Below are positions 51,593 to 61,216 of a stretch of 64,000 nt of DNA, one piece after another. Source of the stretch: Bacteroidales bacterium (lineage in GTDB: Bacteria; Bacteroidota; Bacteroidia; Bacteroidales; VadinHA17); NCBI GenBank assembly GCA_003142255.1, contig PLLO01000012.1, positions 124,001-188,000 of the forward strand, given 5' to 3'. The notes beneath the pieces were generated by a model. The model made no database searches, was not told the origin of the DNA, and was given only the letters and a program-made list of their open reading frames with translations. Position 1 is the stretch's first letter; the number at the start of each line of letters is the position of its first letter. A program made the position numbers and the translations under genes.

Positions 51593-51788
51593 GGTTTAGA
51601 ATTTAATTATTGTGAAACAGATCGGAACAAAATTATCATCATCCAGGCAATTAACAAAGGATTTTCGGCAATAGATAAGCCCTCAAATCTTAAAAATCCT
51701 TAATCGGGATTATTCTGCAACCTTTTTGTCAGAAATTGGAGACTATAAGAAACACGGGAAGGTTGTTTTCTCATATGATTAGTTAATT

Positions 51789-51995
51789 TTGTTGATACAC
51801 CTTACTACTGGGCATGAAACGGGAGATGCACTGGGACGACATTATGAAAAAACTGGCTCATTTAACAGTTCATTTCTTGCTGCGGTAGCATTGATGGCTG
51901 GTGGGTGGGATGATGCGCCGAATATTAATACCCCTGGCTTTCCACAGGATGGGACATGGCATGTAAGAGCAGAGAACATCCGGAAACTTCCGTAG
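51789..51995 (+). pseudogene. Probable C-terminal remnant of an unidentified protein
   Basis: HETGDALGRHYEKTGSFNSSFLAAVALMAGGWDDAPNINTPGFPQDGTWHVRAENIRKLP* looks like structured coding sequence but lacks a credible start (TTG) and upstream domain. Confidence 0.45.
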
Positions 51996-52038
51996 GGTTT
52001 AATTTGAATACTTACAAAAACTGACAACAATTATAACC

Positions 52039-54849
52039 ATGAAAAGATTATTTGCTCTGACAGCGTTGTTTATTTTGGTTTTGAGCAGTTGTACTCAAAA
52101 TCGAAGCTCAGATATTAAATCCGGTTCAGAGCCAACCGTTTGGCCGGAAATAAAAAAGGAAATGCATCCCTGGGTCAGATGGTGGTGGATGGGCAGTGCA
52201 GTAGATAAAGAAAATATTGAAAGGGAATTAACTCTTTTTGCTAAAGCTGGTATAGGTGGTGTTGAAATTACACCTATTTATGGAGCAAAAGGATATGAGT
52301 CAAAATATATCAATTTCCTGTCACCTCAGTGGATGAATATGCTTAAGGTGACAGTGCAGAAAGCAAACAGACTGGGAATGGGAGTAGATATGAATGTTGG
52401 AACGGGCTGGCCGTTTGGTGGACCACAAATCAGTCCTGAAAATGCGGCTGGCAAACTGGTTATTCAGATCTATAAGTTACAGGCCAGGCAAACACTGGAT
52501 AAAAGAATTATGGTTCAGGACTCAATGCAACTGAAACTTGGCGCTCCGCTTAAAGCGCTGACTGCATACGGCAGTAACGGTGAAATTATAAATATTCTTG
52601 ATAAAGTCGATGAAAACGGTAATCTGAACTGGAGCCCAAAAACCGGGAATTGGGAAATATACGCTGCATTTGCCGGACATACAGGACAGGTAGTAAAACG
52701 GGCAGCTCCCGGAGGTGAGGGTTTGGTTCTGGACCACCTCTCGAAAGATGCACTGATGACATATCTGAAAAGATTTGACGATGCATTTGGCAGCGATCAG
52801 GCAGGTATCCGCTCTTTTTTTAACGATAGTTATGAGGTTTATGGAGCTGATTTTTCTCCAAAACTGTTTGATGAATTTCAAAAACGCCGTGGATATGATG
52901 TAAGGCTGCATCTGAAGGAACTGGTAAGCAAAGACAGTAGCGATCAGATAGCAAGAATCCGTTCCGACTATCGACTTACAATAGCTGAAATGGTTTATGG
53001 AAACTTTAGTATCCCATGGCGTGAATGGGCCAATGGCAAGGGCGGTCTTTCCAGGAATCAGGCCCATGGCTTTCCTGGTAACATCCTGGATATTTATGCT
53101 AACGTTGATATCCCTGAACCTGAATCATTTGGAATAAACCAGGTGCCTGTTCCGGGAATGAAATATTATACAATTGACACTAAGAATGTACCTCCTGACA
53201 GGGTAATGATGAAGTTTGCTTCCTCAGCCTCAAATGTATCAGGCAAACCATTTACTTCCTGCGAAACCTTTACATGGCTCGGAGAACACTTTAAAATACC
53301 GCTGGCCCACACTAAGCCGGAAGTGGAAAAGGTTTTTTTGGCAGGAGTTAATCATGTCTTTTTTCATGGCATCACGTATTCTCCAAAACAAGCCGGATGG
53401 CCTGGCTGGTTATTCTACGCTTCTACAAACTTTGCTCCCTCTAACAGTTTCTGGCCGCATATAAATGGCCTGACAGAATATATTACCCGTTGTCAGTCAA
53501 TCCTTCAGTCTGGTATAGCCGATAGCGAAGTATTGCTTTACTGGCCCTATTCAGATGTCAGGTATTATGCACCACCGGAAGGAAAACTCGATTTGATGCT
53601 TACGATTCATGCAATTCCTGACTGGTTACAGCCAACACCATTTTATAAGAATGCTATGAAACTTATGGATGGAGGTTATTCTGTTGACTTTGTTTCGGAT
53701 ATGCTTATCAGCAGGAGTGAAGTTAAAAACGGGTTATTAAAAGTTTCAACTGAAGGAGCTGCTTATCAGGTATTAGTAGTTCCGCAAACTTCTTTTATGC
53801 CGGTTGAGACTTTTACCAATATCTTAAAACTTGCACAACAGGGCGCCATAGTCATATTGGAGAAAATGCCGGAAGATGTCCCGGGAATGATGAATCTGGT
53901 GGCGCGTCGCCAACAATTAAAACAAATGACCTCCTCTTTAACTTTTACTGATGCGGGTAATGGAATGCGACTCTCAAATACCGGCACTGGACAGATTATT
54001 ATTTCTTCAGATGTGCAAAGGGCACTTCAATATAAAAACATTAACGGTGAGAACCTTACAGCATCCGGCCTTAAGTTCATCCGTCGTGATATTAATGGTA
54101 ACAAATACTATTTCCTGGTTAATCATACGGCACAAAAGGTAGATGGTTATATACCTCTTAACGTTCAGGCGGCTTCGGTAATGATCCTTGATCCTCAGAC
54201 TGGTAATTATGGTTTGGCTCAAACTGAAGCTAACAATGACAAAATTAAGGTGCGAGTACAAATAGATCCCGGAAATACACTGTTTCTGCAGACATCAAAA
54301 GGGAAGATTTTGAATAGCAGAAACTGGAAGTACATAGAATCTGAAGGAGTGCCAATAGTGATTTCAGGTAAATGGAAATTAAAATTTACGAATGGGGGAC
54401 CGGTTTTACCCAAGTCGCAAACACTTACAAGCCTTATCTCCTGGACAACACTTTCTGACGAAAATGCACGTAGTTTTTCAGGGAGTGGTGAATACAGTAT
54501 TACTTTTCAGCTGACTGCAAAAAGTGCAGATGACTATGTACTGGATCTGGGCGATGTCCGGGAAAGTGCAAGAGTATGGGTGAATGGTAAGGAGGCAGGG
54601 ATTTTATGGCATGTTCCTTTTAAGGTTAGTATAGGACAATACCTGAAAAAAGGCAATAATACTTTGAGAATTGAGATTGTCAATCTGATGGCTAACCGTA
54701 TAATTGATCTGGATAAAAGGAAAGTAGAATGGCGAAAATTTAATGAGATCAATTTTGTTGATCTATACTATAAACCTTTCGATGCTTCTAATTGGGAGCC
54801 AATGGCTTCAGGGTTATTAGGGCCTGTTACTATTACTCCTGTAAACTGA
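52039..54849 (+). CDS. GH106-like alpha-L-rhamnosidase, lipoprotein
   Basis: MHPWVRWWWMGSAVDKENIERELTLFAKAGIGGVEITPIYG; GMGVDMNVGTGWPFGGP; C-terminal jelly-roll DYVLDLGDVRESARVWVNGKEAGILWHVPF. Confidence 0.9.
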   Translation: MKRLFALTALFILVLSSCTQNRSSDIKSGSEPTVWPEIKKEMHPWVRWWWMGSAVDKENIERELTLFAKAGIGGVEITPIYGAKGYESKYINFLSPQWMNMLKVTVQKANRLGMGVDMNVGTGWPFGGPQISPENAAGKLVIQIYKLQARQTLDKRIMVQDSMQLKLGAPLKALTAYGSNGEIINILDKVDENGNLNWSPKTGNWEIYAAFAGHTGQVVKRAAPGGEGLVLDHLSKDALMTYLKRFDDAFGSDQAGIRSFFNDSYEVYGADFSPKLFDEFQKRRGYDVRLHLKELVSKDSSDQIARIRSDYRLTIAEMVYGNFSIPWREWANGKGGLSRNQAHGFPGNILDIYANVDIPEPESFGINQVPVPGMKYYTIDTKNVPPDRVMMKFASSASNVSGKPFTSCETFTWLGEHFKIPLAHTKPEVEKVFLAGVNHVFFHGITYSPKQAGWPGWLFYASTNFAPSNSFWPHINGLTEYITRCQSILQSGIADSEVLLYWPYSDVRYYAPPEGKLDLMLTIHAIPDWLQPTPFYKNAMKLMDGGYSVDFVSDMLISRSEVKNGLLKVSTEGAAYQVLVVPQTSFMPVETFTNILKLAQQGAIVILEKMPEDVPGMMNLVARRQQLKQMTSSLTFTDAGNGMRLSNTGTGQIIISSDVQRALQYKNINGENLTASGLKFIRRDINGNKYYFLVNHTAQKVDGYIPLNVQAASVMILDPQTGNYGLAQTEANNDKIKVRVQIDPGNTLFLQTSKGKILNSRNWKYIESEGVPIVISGKWKLKFTNGGPVLPKSQTLTSLISWTTLSDENARSFSGSGEYSITFQLTAKSADDYVLDLGDVRESARVWVNGKEAGILWHVPFKVSIGQYLKKGNNTLRIEIVNLMANRIIDLDKRKVEWRKFNEINFVDLYYKPFDASNWEPMASGLLGPVTITPVN

Positions 54850-54894
54850 AATTACATCAAAATAAAGTGTATAAATAACATTTAATAAAACTTA

Positions 54895-57800
54895 ATGATA
54901 AAACTTCAAAAGGTCTTCTTAACCTGGATGCTGCTTTTTTCAGTAAGTATTCTTTCAACGTATGCTGTTACCGAAAAGAGCTTATCTGTTTATCAGCTAA
55001 AGCCGAATGACCAGGAAGCATTTTATTTTACTCCGGAAAAATATAATATCAAAGCCGATGGTAAAATGGATGTTTCCGCTGCCCTGCAGGCAGCTATCAA
55101 TCAGGTAAAGACTGAGAAAAACTTTGGAATATTGTTTCTTCCTGAGGGTAAATACCTGATAAGTAAGACTATATATATTCCCGGGTCAATACGTCTTATT
55201 GGTTATGGAAAGACACGCCCGGAGATCATTTTAGCTAAAAACTCTCCCGGCTTCCAGCTTGCAGATTCAACTGTAAGGTACGGAGAATCATATTTACTCT
55301 TCTTTACCGGTGGGTTGGTAATGGAAGGCAGGCAGCCCGGAGATGCCGGTGCAGGAACCTTTTACAGTGCCATATCGAATATTGACCTCACGATCGGAGA
55401 TGGCAATCCCCGTGCGGTAGGAATGAGGACACATTATGCCCAGCATGGATTTGTTAGCCATATGGTGATTAATATTGGTAATGGTAAAGCCGGGATATCA
55501 GAGGTAGGGAACGAATTGGAGGATGTTAAATTCTATGGCGGTGATTTTGGTATTATAAGTGGCCAAACATCGCCCAGCTGGCCCATGATGATGGTGGATA
55601 CCTATTTTGAAGGTCAGCGTAAAGCAGCTATCCAGTGCCATAGCACGGGGTATGCAATTGTCAATATGCATGTAAAGAATGTTCCTGTGGCTGTTGAGAT
55701 ACGTGAAAATGATATCGACCGCCTTTACATGGAGAATTGTCTTTTTGATAATGTCTGGGAAGCAGGCGTGATAATAAGCAGGGAGGAAAATGCCCTTTCA
55801 CAAGTTAACCTGATCAATATAGACTGCAGAAATGTGCCTGTAATTATCAGATTCCGTCAGAGCGGAAAGAAGATTGAATCAGCACTTAAGACCTATAAGG
55901 TGAAAGAATTCACATATGGTCTGATTATGGACAATATGGCCACTAATTCAGAATTTAAGACCATCAGTAAAATTGAACCTTTGCAGCTATTTCCGGAGAA
56001 ACTTGTAAAGGATATTCCTGTTCTTCCCCCGATGGAAACATGGGTCAACATCAGGGATCTTGGTGCAAAGGGCGATGGTGAAACGGATGATTCAAAAATA
56101 TTCCAGGATGCTGTAAACAAATATCAGACAATATATGTTCCACAGGGCTGGTATCGTTTTACCGGCACTCTGAAAATGAAACCTGGAACCAGACTTATCG
56201 GGCTTCATCCGTTTGCCACACAGTTCATACTGAAAGAGGACGAGCCTGCTTTCAGCGGATTCGGTGGACCAGTACCTCTTGTTGAATCTTCTGAAGGAGG
56301 CGATGATATTCTTAATGGTATCGGATTATGCACAGGCGGTATGAATTATCGCGCTGTTGGCTGTAAATGGATGGCCGGAGAAAAATCATATATTAATGAT
56401 ATTAAATTTGTCGGCGGTCATGGATCAATGCGCAAACCTACATCACAATCCGAGGGTGCACTGCAGCAGCCTGGACAACAACGGCCCGCTCAGCAACCAG
56501 GTGCACAAAGACAGGCCAGTTCACCATCAAATCCAGTTGCAGAGCAGGGTCTTGACCTGGCTTGGGACAACCAATACTGGAGTTTTTGGGTAACAAAAAA
56601 CGGAGGCGGTACAATTAAAGATATCTGGTCAGCCAATACTTATGCAACCAACGGATTTTATGCCAGCAATACATCCACTCCCGCGCGAATTTACTGCATG
56701 TCACTTGAGCATCATGTAAGAAATGAGGCAAGGTTCGATAATGTTTCAAACTGGAAGATATATGCATTCCAGATGGAGGAAGAAAGCCGCGAAGGAAAGG
56801 AATGTCAGATGGTTGACATGTCCAACTGTAAAAATGTTCTTTTCGGAAACCTATGGATATACAGGGTTATCAGGGTCACTACCCCGAAAACAATAGGTAT
56901 CAGGATGTGGGATTGCGAAAATATTAATTTCCGGAATGTCAAAAACTACTCCCAGAAACTGGTGGTGACGGAATTTACTATTTACGATGTTAACAAAAAA
57001 CTGCCTGTATGGCCATGGGAATATGCAAGCCTGACTGTGACAGGTAAGGAACCCGGAAACCAGACAATAAGTAACCAGGTTTGGAAGGTTGATAAGCTGG
57101 TAACTGGATTTAATTTCCTGACTGGTATAACAGCCGACAATAAAGGAAATGTCTATTTCTGCGATACACGGAAGAAACGGATATACAAATGGTCAGCTGA
57201 AACCAACAGTGCCAAAATGATAGCTGATTACCCGCTGCAGCCATTCGTCCTTGCTACAGATACAAAGGATAACGTTCTGGCTGTTTTTAGATATGATCCT
57301 CAGCCAGGTTACATGGTAGGAGGCAAACAGGAATCAGTAAAACAGCTTCCTGATGATAATGCGGCCTACAGTTCCTTTGGCAACAGCGGTTGGGCAGCAT
57401 ATGCCGTCTCATTTAATCCGAACGATCCGGATGAAACTTTCAACCCGATGCCAAGAGTCGCCACGAAAGGAATTACCAGTATTACGAAAGCCTGGTATCC
57501 GTCAAGCAGGTGGCATTATACATTCGACAGCGCGGCAGAATACTATCCCGATTCAGCCTTTATGGCTCCTGATGGTGTAACCATTATTCCCGAAACTTAT
57601 GATATCGGCCGTTGCGCTGCTCTTTCAGCTGCTGTCCCTGGCAAGTCAGTTTATGCAATTGATGAAATCCAGAAAAGAACAGTTCAAATGGATGTTGATA
57701 CTAAAGGCAAACTATCGAATCTGAGGGAAATTCATCCAAGAGGTGAGACCACTTATGCAATTGACAATGAAGGGAATCTATATATTGCTGAAGGCCAGAT

Positions 57801-57942
57801 TTTTGTATATGATAAAAGCGGAAAAGAAATAAGAAGGATAAATGTTGAAGAGCGTCCGCTTTCAATGGCATTCGGAGGCAAAGATGGTAATACTCTCTTT
57901 ATTACAACTGAAACTTCATTATATAGTGTCAGGGTTAAATAG
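54895..57942 (+). CDS. Multidomain exported protein: two pectate-lyase-3/GH55-like beta-helix domains plus C-terminal NHL/SMP-30-like propeller
   Basis: YNIKADGKMDVSAALQAAINQ and IRDLGAKGDGETDDSKIFQDAVNKYQTIYVPQGWYRF; Q/P-rich linker LQQPGQQRPAQQPGAQRQASSPS; C-terminal GITADNKGNVYFCDTRKKRIYKWSAE. Confidence 0.8.
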   Translation: MIKLQKVFLTWMLLFSVSILSTYAVTEKSLSVYQLKPNDQEAFYFTPEKYNIKADGKMDVSAALQAAINQVKTEKNFGILFLPEGKYLISKTIYIPGSIRLIGYGKTRPEIILAKNSPGFQLADSTVRYGESYLLFFTGGLVMEGRQPGDAGAGTFYSAISNIDLTIGDGNPRAVGMRTHYAQHGFVSHMVINIGNGKAGISEVGNELEDVKFYGGDFGIISGQTSPSWPMMMVDTYFEGQRKAAIQCHSTGYAIVNMHVKNVPVAVEIRENDIDRLYMENCLFDNVWEAGVIISREENALSQVNLINIDCRNVPVIIRFRQSGKKIESALKTYKVKEFTYGLIMDNMATNSEFKTISKIEPLQLFPEKLVKDIPVLPPMETWVNIRDLGAKGDGETDDSKIFQDAVNKYQTIYVPQGWYRFTGTLKMKPGTRLIGLHPFATQFILKEDEPAFSGFGGPVPLVESSEGGDDILNGIGLCTGGMNYRAVGCKWMAGEKSYINDIKFVGGHGSMRKPTSQSEGALQQPGQQRPAQQPGAQRQASSPSNPVAEQGLDLAWDNQYWSFWVTKNGGGTIKDIWSANTYATNGFYASNTSTPARIYCMSLEHHVRNEARFDNVSNWKIYAFQMEEESREGKECQMVDMSNCKNVLFGNLWIYRVIRVTTPKTIGIRMWDCENINFRNVKNYSQKLVVTEFTIYDVNKKLPVWPWEYASLTVTGKEPGNQTISNQVWKVDKLVTGFNFLTGITADNKGNVYFCDTRKKRIYKWSAETNSAKMIADYPLQPFVLATDTKDNVLAVFRYDPQPGYMVGGKQESVKQLPDDNAAYSSFGNSGWAAYAVSFNPNDPDETFNPMPRVATKGITSITKAWYPSSRWHYTFDSAAEYYPDSAFMAPDGVTIIPETYDIGRCAALSAAVPGKSVYAIDEIQKRTVQMDVDTKGKLSNLREIHPRGETTYAIDNEGNLYIAEGQIFVYDKSGKEIRRINVEERPLSMAFGGKDGNTLFITTETSLYSVRVK

Positions 57943-58017
57943 ATTATATAGGTTTGTAATTGAGTTTAATTATAACAGACGAATAAAACATATATCGGAC
58001 AATTAAAAAGTCATAAC

Positions 58018-59454
58018 ATGAACTTATCAACTTTTTATTCATGGTTAAAGCGGCATTTATGCCAGCTTTTAGTACTGCTTTTTTGTGCATTTGCGGTTAA
58101 TACCTATAGCCAGCAAAAAGTTTATAAAGAAGCAGAAGTGTATATTACTGCCGAATCGACGGGGCAGCTGCTTGCAAGAACAGGATTCAGGGCTTTCGAG
58201 CCGCTTGAGCAGCCTGACGAAAATTTTCCGACAATCATGGTCGATGATGATATTACCTTTCAGACTATTGAAGGATTCGGAGGTGCTTTCACTGATGCCG
58301 CTGCTATTACCTTCGGCAAGCTTCCCCCTGAACAACAGAAGCAATTTCTGAAAGAGTGTTTCGATCCTGTTGAAGGCAATGGGTACAACCTGTGCCGCAC
58401 AACTATTCACAGCTGCGATTATTCAGATACTATGTATACCTATGACGATGTTGAAGGTGACAAGGATCTGAAACATTTTTCCATAGAACATGATCAGCAG
58501 TACCGTATCCCTATGATCAAAGGGGCTATGGAAGCATCCAAAGGAACGCTCCGTTTTTTTGCTTCTCCCTGGAGCCCTCCGGGATGGATGAAGACAAATA
58601 ATGAAATGTTGCATGGAGGCAAGCTTAAACCTGAATACAATCAGACATGGGCAAATTACTTTGTAAAGTATATCAGGGAATATGAAAAAGCAGGTATCCC
58701 TATGTGGGGACTTACTGTTCAAAACGAAGCCATGGCTACGCAGGTATGGGAATCTTGCATATTTACTGCCGACGAGGAAAAAGATTTTGTAAGGGATTAC
58801 CTTGGACCCACACTTCACAAAAACGGACTGGCCAACGTGAAGCTCATGATATGGGACCATAACAGGGGAATTATGTATCAAAGAGCTGAGGCAGCTTATG
58901 AGGATCCCCTGGCTTCTAAATATATCTGGGGAACAGCTTTTCACTGGTATGTTGGGAACCATTTCGACAATGTTCGAATGGTGCATGATGCTTTCCCTGC
59001 CAAGAATTTAATTTATACCGAAGCAGGAATGCGCGGAAGCTGGCAATCGGCAATGAATCTGGCCAAAAATATTATTCTTGATCTGAATAACTGGGCTAAT
59101 GGATGGGTCTTCTGGAACCTGATACTTGACCAGACCAACGGACCAAGGCATGCAGGTGGATTATACGGTTCAAATATTGTCAATGCTGATCTCACCACTG
59201 GTAAAATAACCTATAATCCGCCTCATTATATATTCGGACATTTTTCGAGGTTCATAAAACAGGGTGCAAAACGTATTCCCTGCACCTCAAACAGTGACGA
59301 TTTCATTGCTACTGCCTGTATTAATCCAGATGGTAAAATTGCTGTCGTAATACTGAATCTGAAAGATGTTGAGCAGAAGGGACAGGTATGGATAGAAAAA
59401 CAAGTCATTAAATTCACCTCTCCGGCAAATGGTCTGATAACTATGGTCTTTTAG
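58018..59454 (+). CDS. GH30 glycosidase, exported
   Basis: TIEGFGGAFTDAAAITF; YNLCRTTIHSCDYSD; FFASPWSPPGWMKTNNEMLHGG; GLTVQNEAMATQVWESC; LIYTEAGMRGSW. Confidence 0.93.
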   Translation: MNLSTFYSWLKRHLCQLLVLLFCAFAVNTYSQQKVYKEAEVYITAESTGQLLARTGFRAFEPLEQPDENFPTIMVDDDITFQTIEGFGGAFTDAAAITFGKLPPEQQKQFLKECFDPVEGNGYNLCRTTIHSCDYSDTMYTYDDVEGDKDLKHFSIEHDQQYRIPMIKGAMEASKGTLRFFASPWSPPGWMKTNNEMLHGGKLKPEYNQTWANYFVKYIREYEKAGIPMWGLTVQNEAMATQVWESCIFTADEEKDFVRDYLGPTLHKNGLANVKLMIWDHNRGIMYQRAEAAYEDPLASKYIWGTAFHWYVGNHFDNVRMVHDAFPAKNLIYTEAGMRGSWQSAMNLAKNIILDLNNWANGWVFWNLILDQTNGPRHAGGLYGSNIVNADLTTGKITYNPPHYIFGHFSRFIKQGAKRIPCTSNSDDFIATACINPDGKIAVVILNLKDVEQKGQVWIEKQVIKFTSPANGLITMVF

Positions 59455-59477
59455 GTTATCTGCAACCGCAAAAGGCC

Positions 59478-59657
59478 TTACTGCCCTTTCAGTTGTTTTG
59501 GCAACCAGTTATTAAGTGCTTCAGCCTGTTCGGGAAATATACAGAGCCCTGATTCCTGGAAAATATATAATTCTTTCGGGGCGGTAAAAACATTGTACGC
59601 AGAGTATATCGATATAGGGGGACAGGTCAGATCGTTATATCCGCTTTTTGAGCTGAA
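59478..59657 (-). pseudogene. Truncated acetyl xylan esterase / cephalosporin-C deacetylase (AXE1 family) C-terminal remnant
   Basis: Minus-strand frame (not in ORF track): FSSKSGYNDLTCPPISIYSAYNVFTAPKELYIFQESGLCIFPEQAEALNNWLPKQLKGQ*, matching the AXE1 'D..CPP.T.FAAYN...GPKE...YP...HE' region; in-frame TGA just upstream. Confidence 0.75.
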
Positions 59658-59720
59658 TCAAGGCAATAAGCTAGGCAGTTTCATTTGATTAATTATTTTT
59701 GTTGTATTTAAACCCTGAGA

Positions 59721-61193
59721 ATGCAACCGGAAAACCATCTTCTTCAGAAACGCGTAAACCTGTTCGACGGAGTATCTATTGTTGCCGGAGCGATGATCGG
59801 TTCGGGGATATTCATTGTGAGCGCCGATATTGCAAGGACTGTAGGATCACCCGGGTGGTTAATGGTGGTATGGCTCATAACCGGAATAATAACAGTTATC
59901 GGAGCACTTTGCTATGGTGAACTGGCTTCGATGATGCCGCATGTCGGAGGACAATATGTATACCTGAGAGAAGCTTATCATCCACTGATTGGATTCCTGT
60001 TCGGATGGACAACCTTCCTTGTCATTCAGTGCGGCTCGATAGCGGCAGTAGCTGTAGCCTTTGCAAAATTCGGCGGAGTCCTGTTTCCGTGGATAGCCGA
60101 TAAGAACATTCTCCTGCATATAGGACATCTGAAGATCAGCAGCACCATGGTTGTGGCAATTGCAATGATCTCCTTCCTCACATGGCTCAATACAAGAGGG
60201 ATAGTGACAGGCAAAACGGTCGTGAACATTTTTTCCTCGACCAAGGTGATAGCACTACTTGGTTTTATCGCGATCGGTATCTTTGCCATAAAAGGTTTAG
60301 GTTCCCTTCAAATAAACAAGGAAGTTTTCTGGAATGCGAGCCGCATTGGCCCGGATAATCAGATAATTCCACTGGCAGGGTTTGCTCTTGTAACAGCGGT
60401 CGGAATGGCCCTTGTCGGGTCACTCTTTTCAGCAGACGCCTGGTATAATGTTACCTATATTTCAGGTGAGGTTATCAATCCGAAAAAAAATGTTCCTCTC
60501 AGCCTTATTTTTGGGACTATCATTGTATCAATATTATACATGATAATAAATTTTGTTTATATCAAAATTCTGCCCCTTTCAGGTTCTCCTGACGGAGCCA
60601 ACGTCCTGAGCAGGGGAATTCAGTATGCAACCGACGACAGGGTTGCCACGTCGGCTATGAGCGTTGTTTTTGGCGATTATGCAGCCATAATAATGGCGAT
60701 CTTCATCATGATAAGCACATTCGGGTGTAATCATGGGCTCATAATGGCAGGGCCAAGGGTATATTATGCAATGGCAAAGGACGGTCTCTTCTTCAAGAAT
60801 GTAGGTAGTATCAATAAGTTCGGAGTTCCTGGTTTTGCAATTGTTATTCAGGGTATATGGTCAGTATTGCTTTGCTTATCGGGCACTTACAGCAACCTGC
60901 TCGATTATGTGATCTTCGCTGTACTTATTTTCTTTACTCTTACAATACTGGCGATTTTTATTCTTCGTAAAAAGCAACCAGACATACCACGTCCTTATAA
61001 AGCATTCGGATATCCGGTAATACCGGCTATATATATTCTGACAACGACAGCTATCATGATTATTCTCCTTATCTACAAGCCGGATTATACTTTTCCGGGG
61101 CTTGTGATCGTACTACTTGGAATACCTGTCTACTTTTTGTGGAGGAAGCGTTTTGCCGGAAAAGAAATGAGCCGGGAACAGGAGGGGGTATAA
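59721..61193 (+). CDS. APC-superfamily amino acid permease
   Basis: LFDGVSIVAGAMIGSGIFIVSADIARTVGSPGWLM; 12-TM profile. Confidence 0.93.
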   Translation: MQPENHLLQKRVNLFDGVSIVAGAMIGSGIFIVSADIARTVGSPGWLMVVWLITGIITVIGALCYGELASMMPHVGGQYVYLREAYHPLIGFLFGWTTFLVIQCGSIAAVAVAFAKFGGVLFPWIADKNILLHIGHLKISSTMVVAIAMISFLTWLNTRGIVTGKTVVNIFSSTKVIALLGFIAIGIFAIKGLGSLQINKEVFWNASRIGPDNQIIPLAGFALVTAVGMALVGSLFSADAWYNVTYISGEVINPKKNVPLSLIFGTIIVSILYMIINFVYIKILPLSGSPDGANVLSRGIQYATDDRVATSAMSVVFGDYAAIIMAIFIMISTFGCNHGLIMAGPRVYYAMAKDGLFFKNVGSINKFGVPGFAIVIQGIWSVLLCLSGTYSNLLDYVIFAVLIFFTLTILAIFILRKKQPDIPRPYKAFGYPVIPAIYILTTTAIMIILLIYKPDYTFPGLVIVLLGIPVYFLWRKRFAGKEMSREQEGV

Positions 61194-61216
61194 TCTGAGG
61201 ATTTCTTTCAAAAAAT

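Noticed and set aside
52522-53067. 181-aa minus-strand ORF inside GH106
   Set aside because: Antisense shadow of a strongly supported glycosidase.
58423-58986. 187-aa minus-strand ORF inside GH30
   Set aside because: Antisense shadow ORF; no motif.
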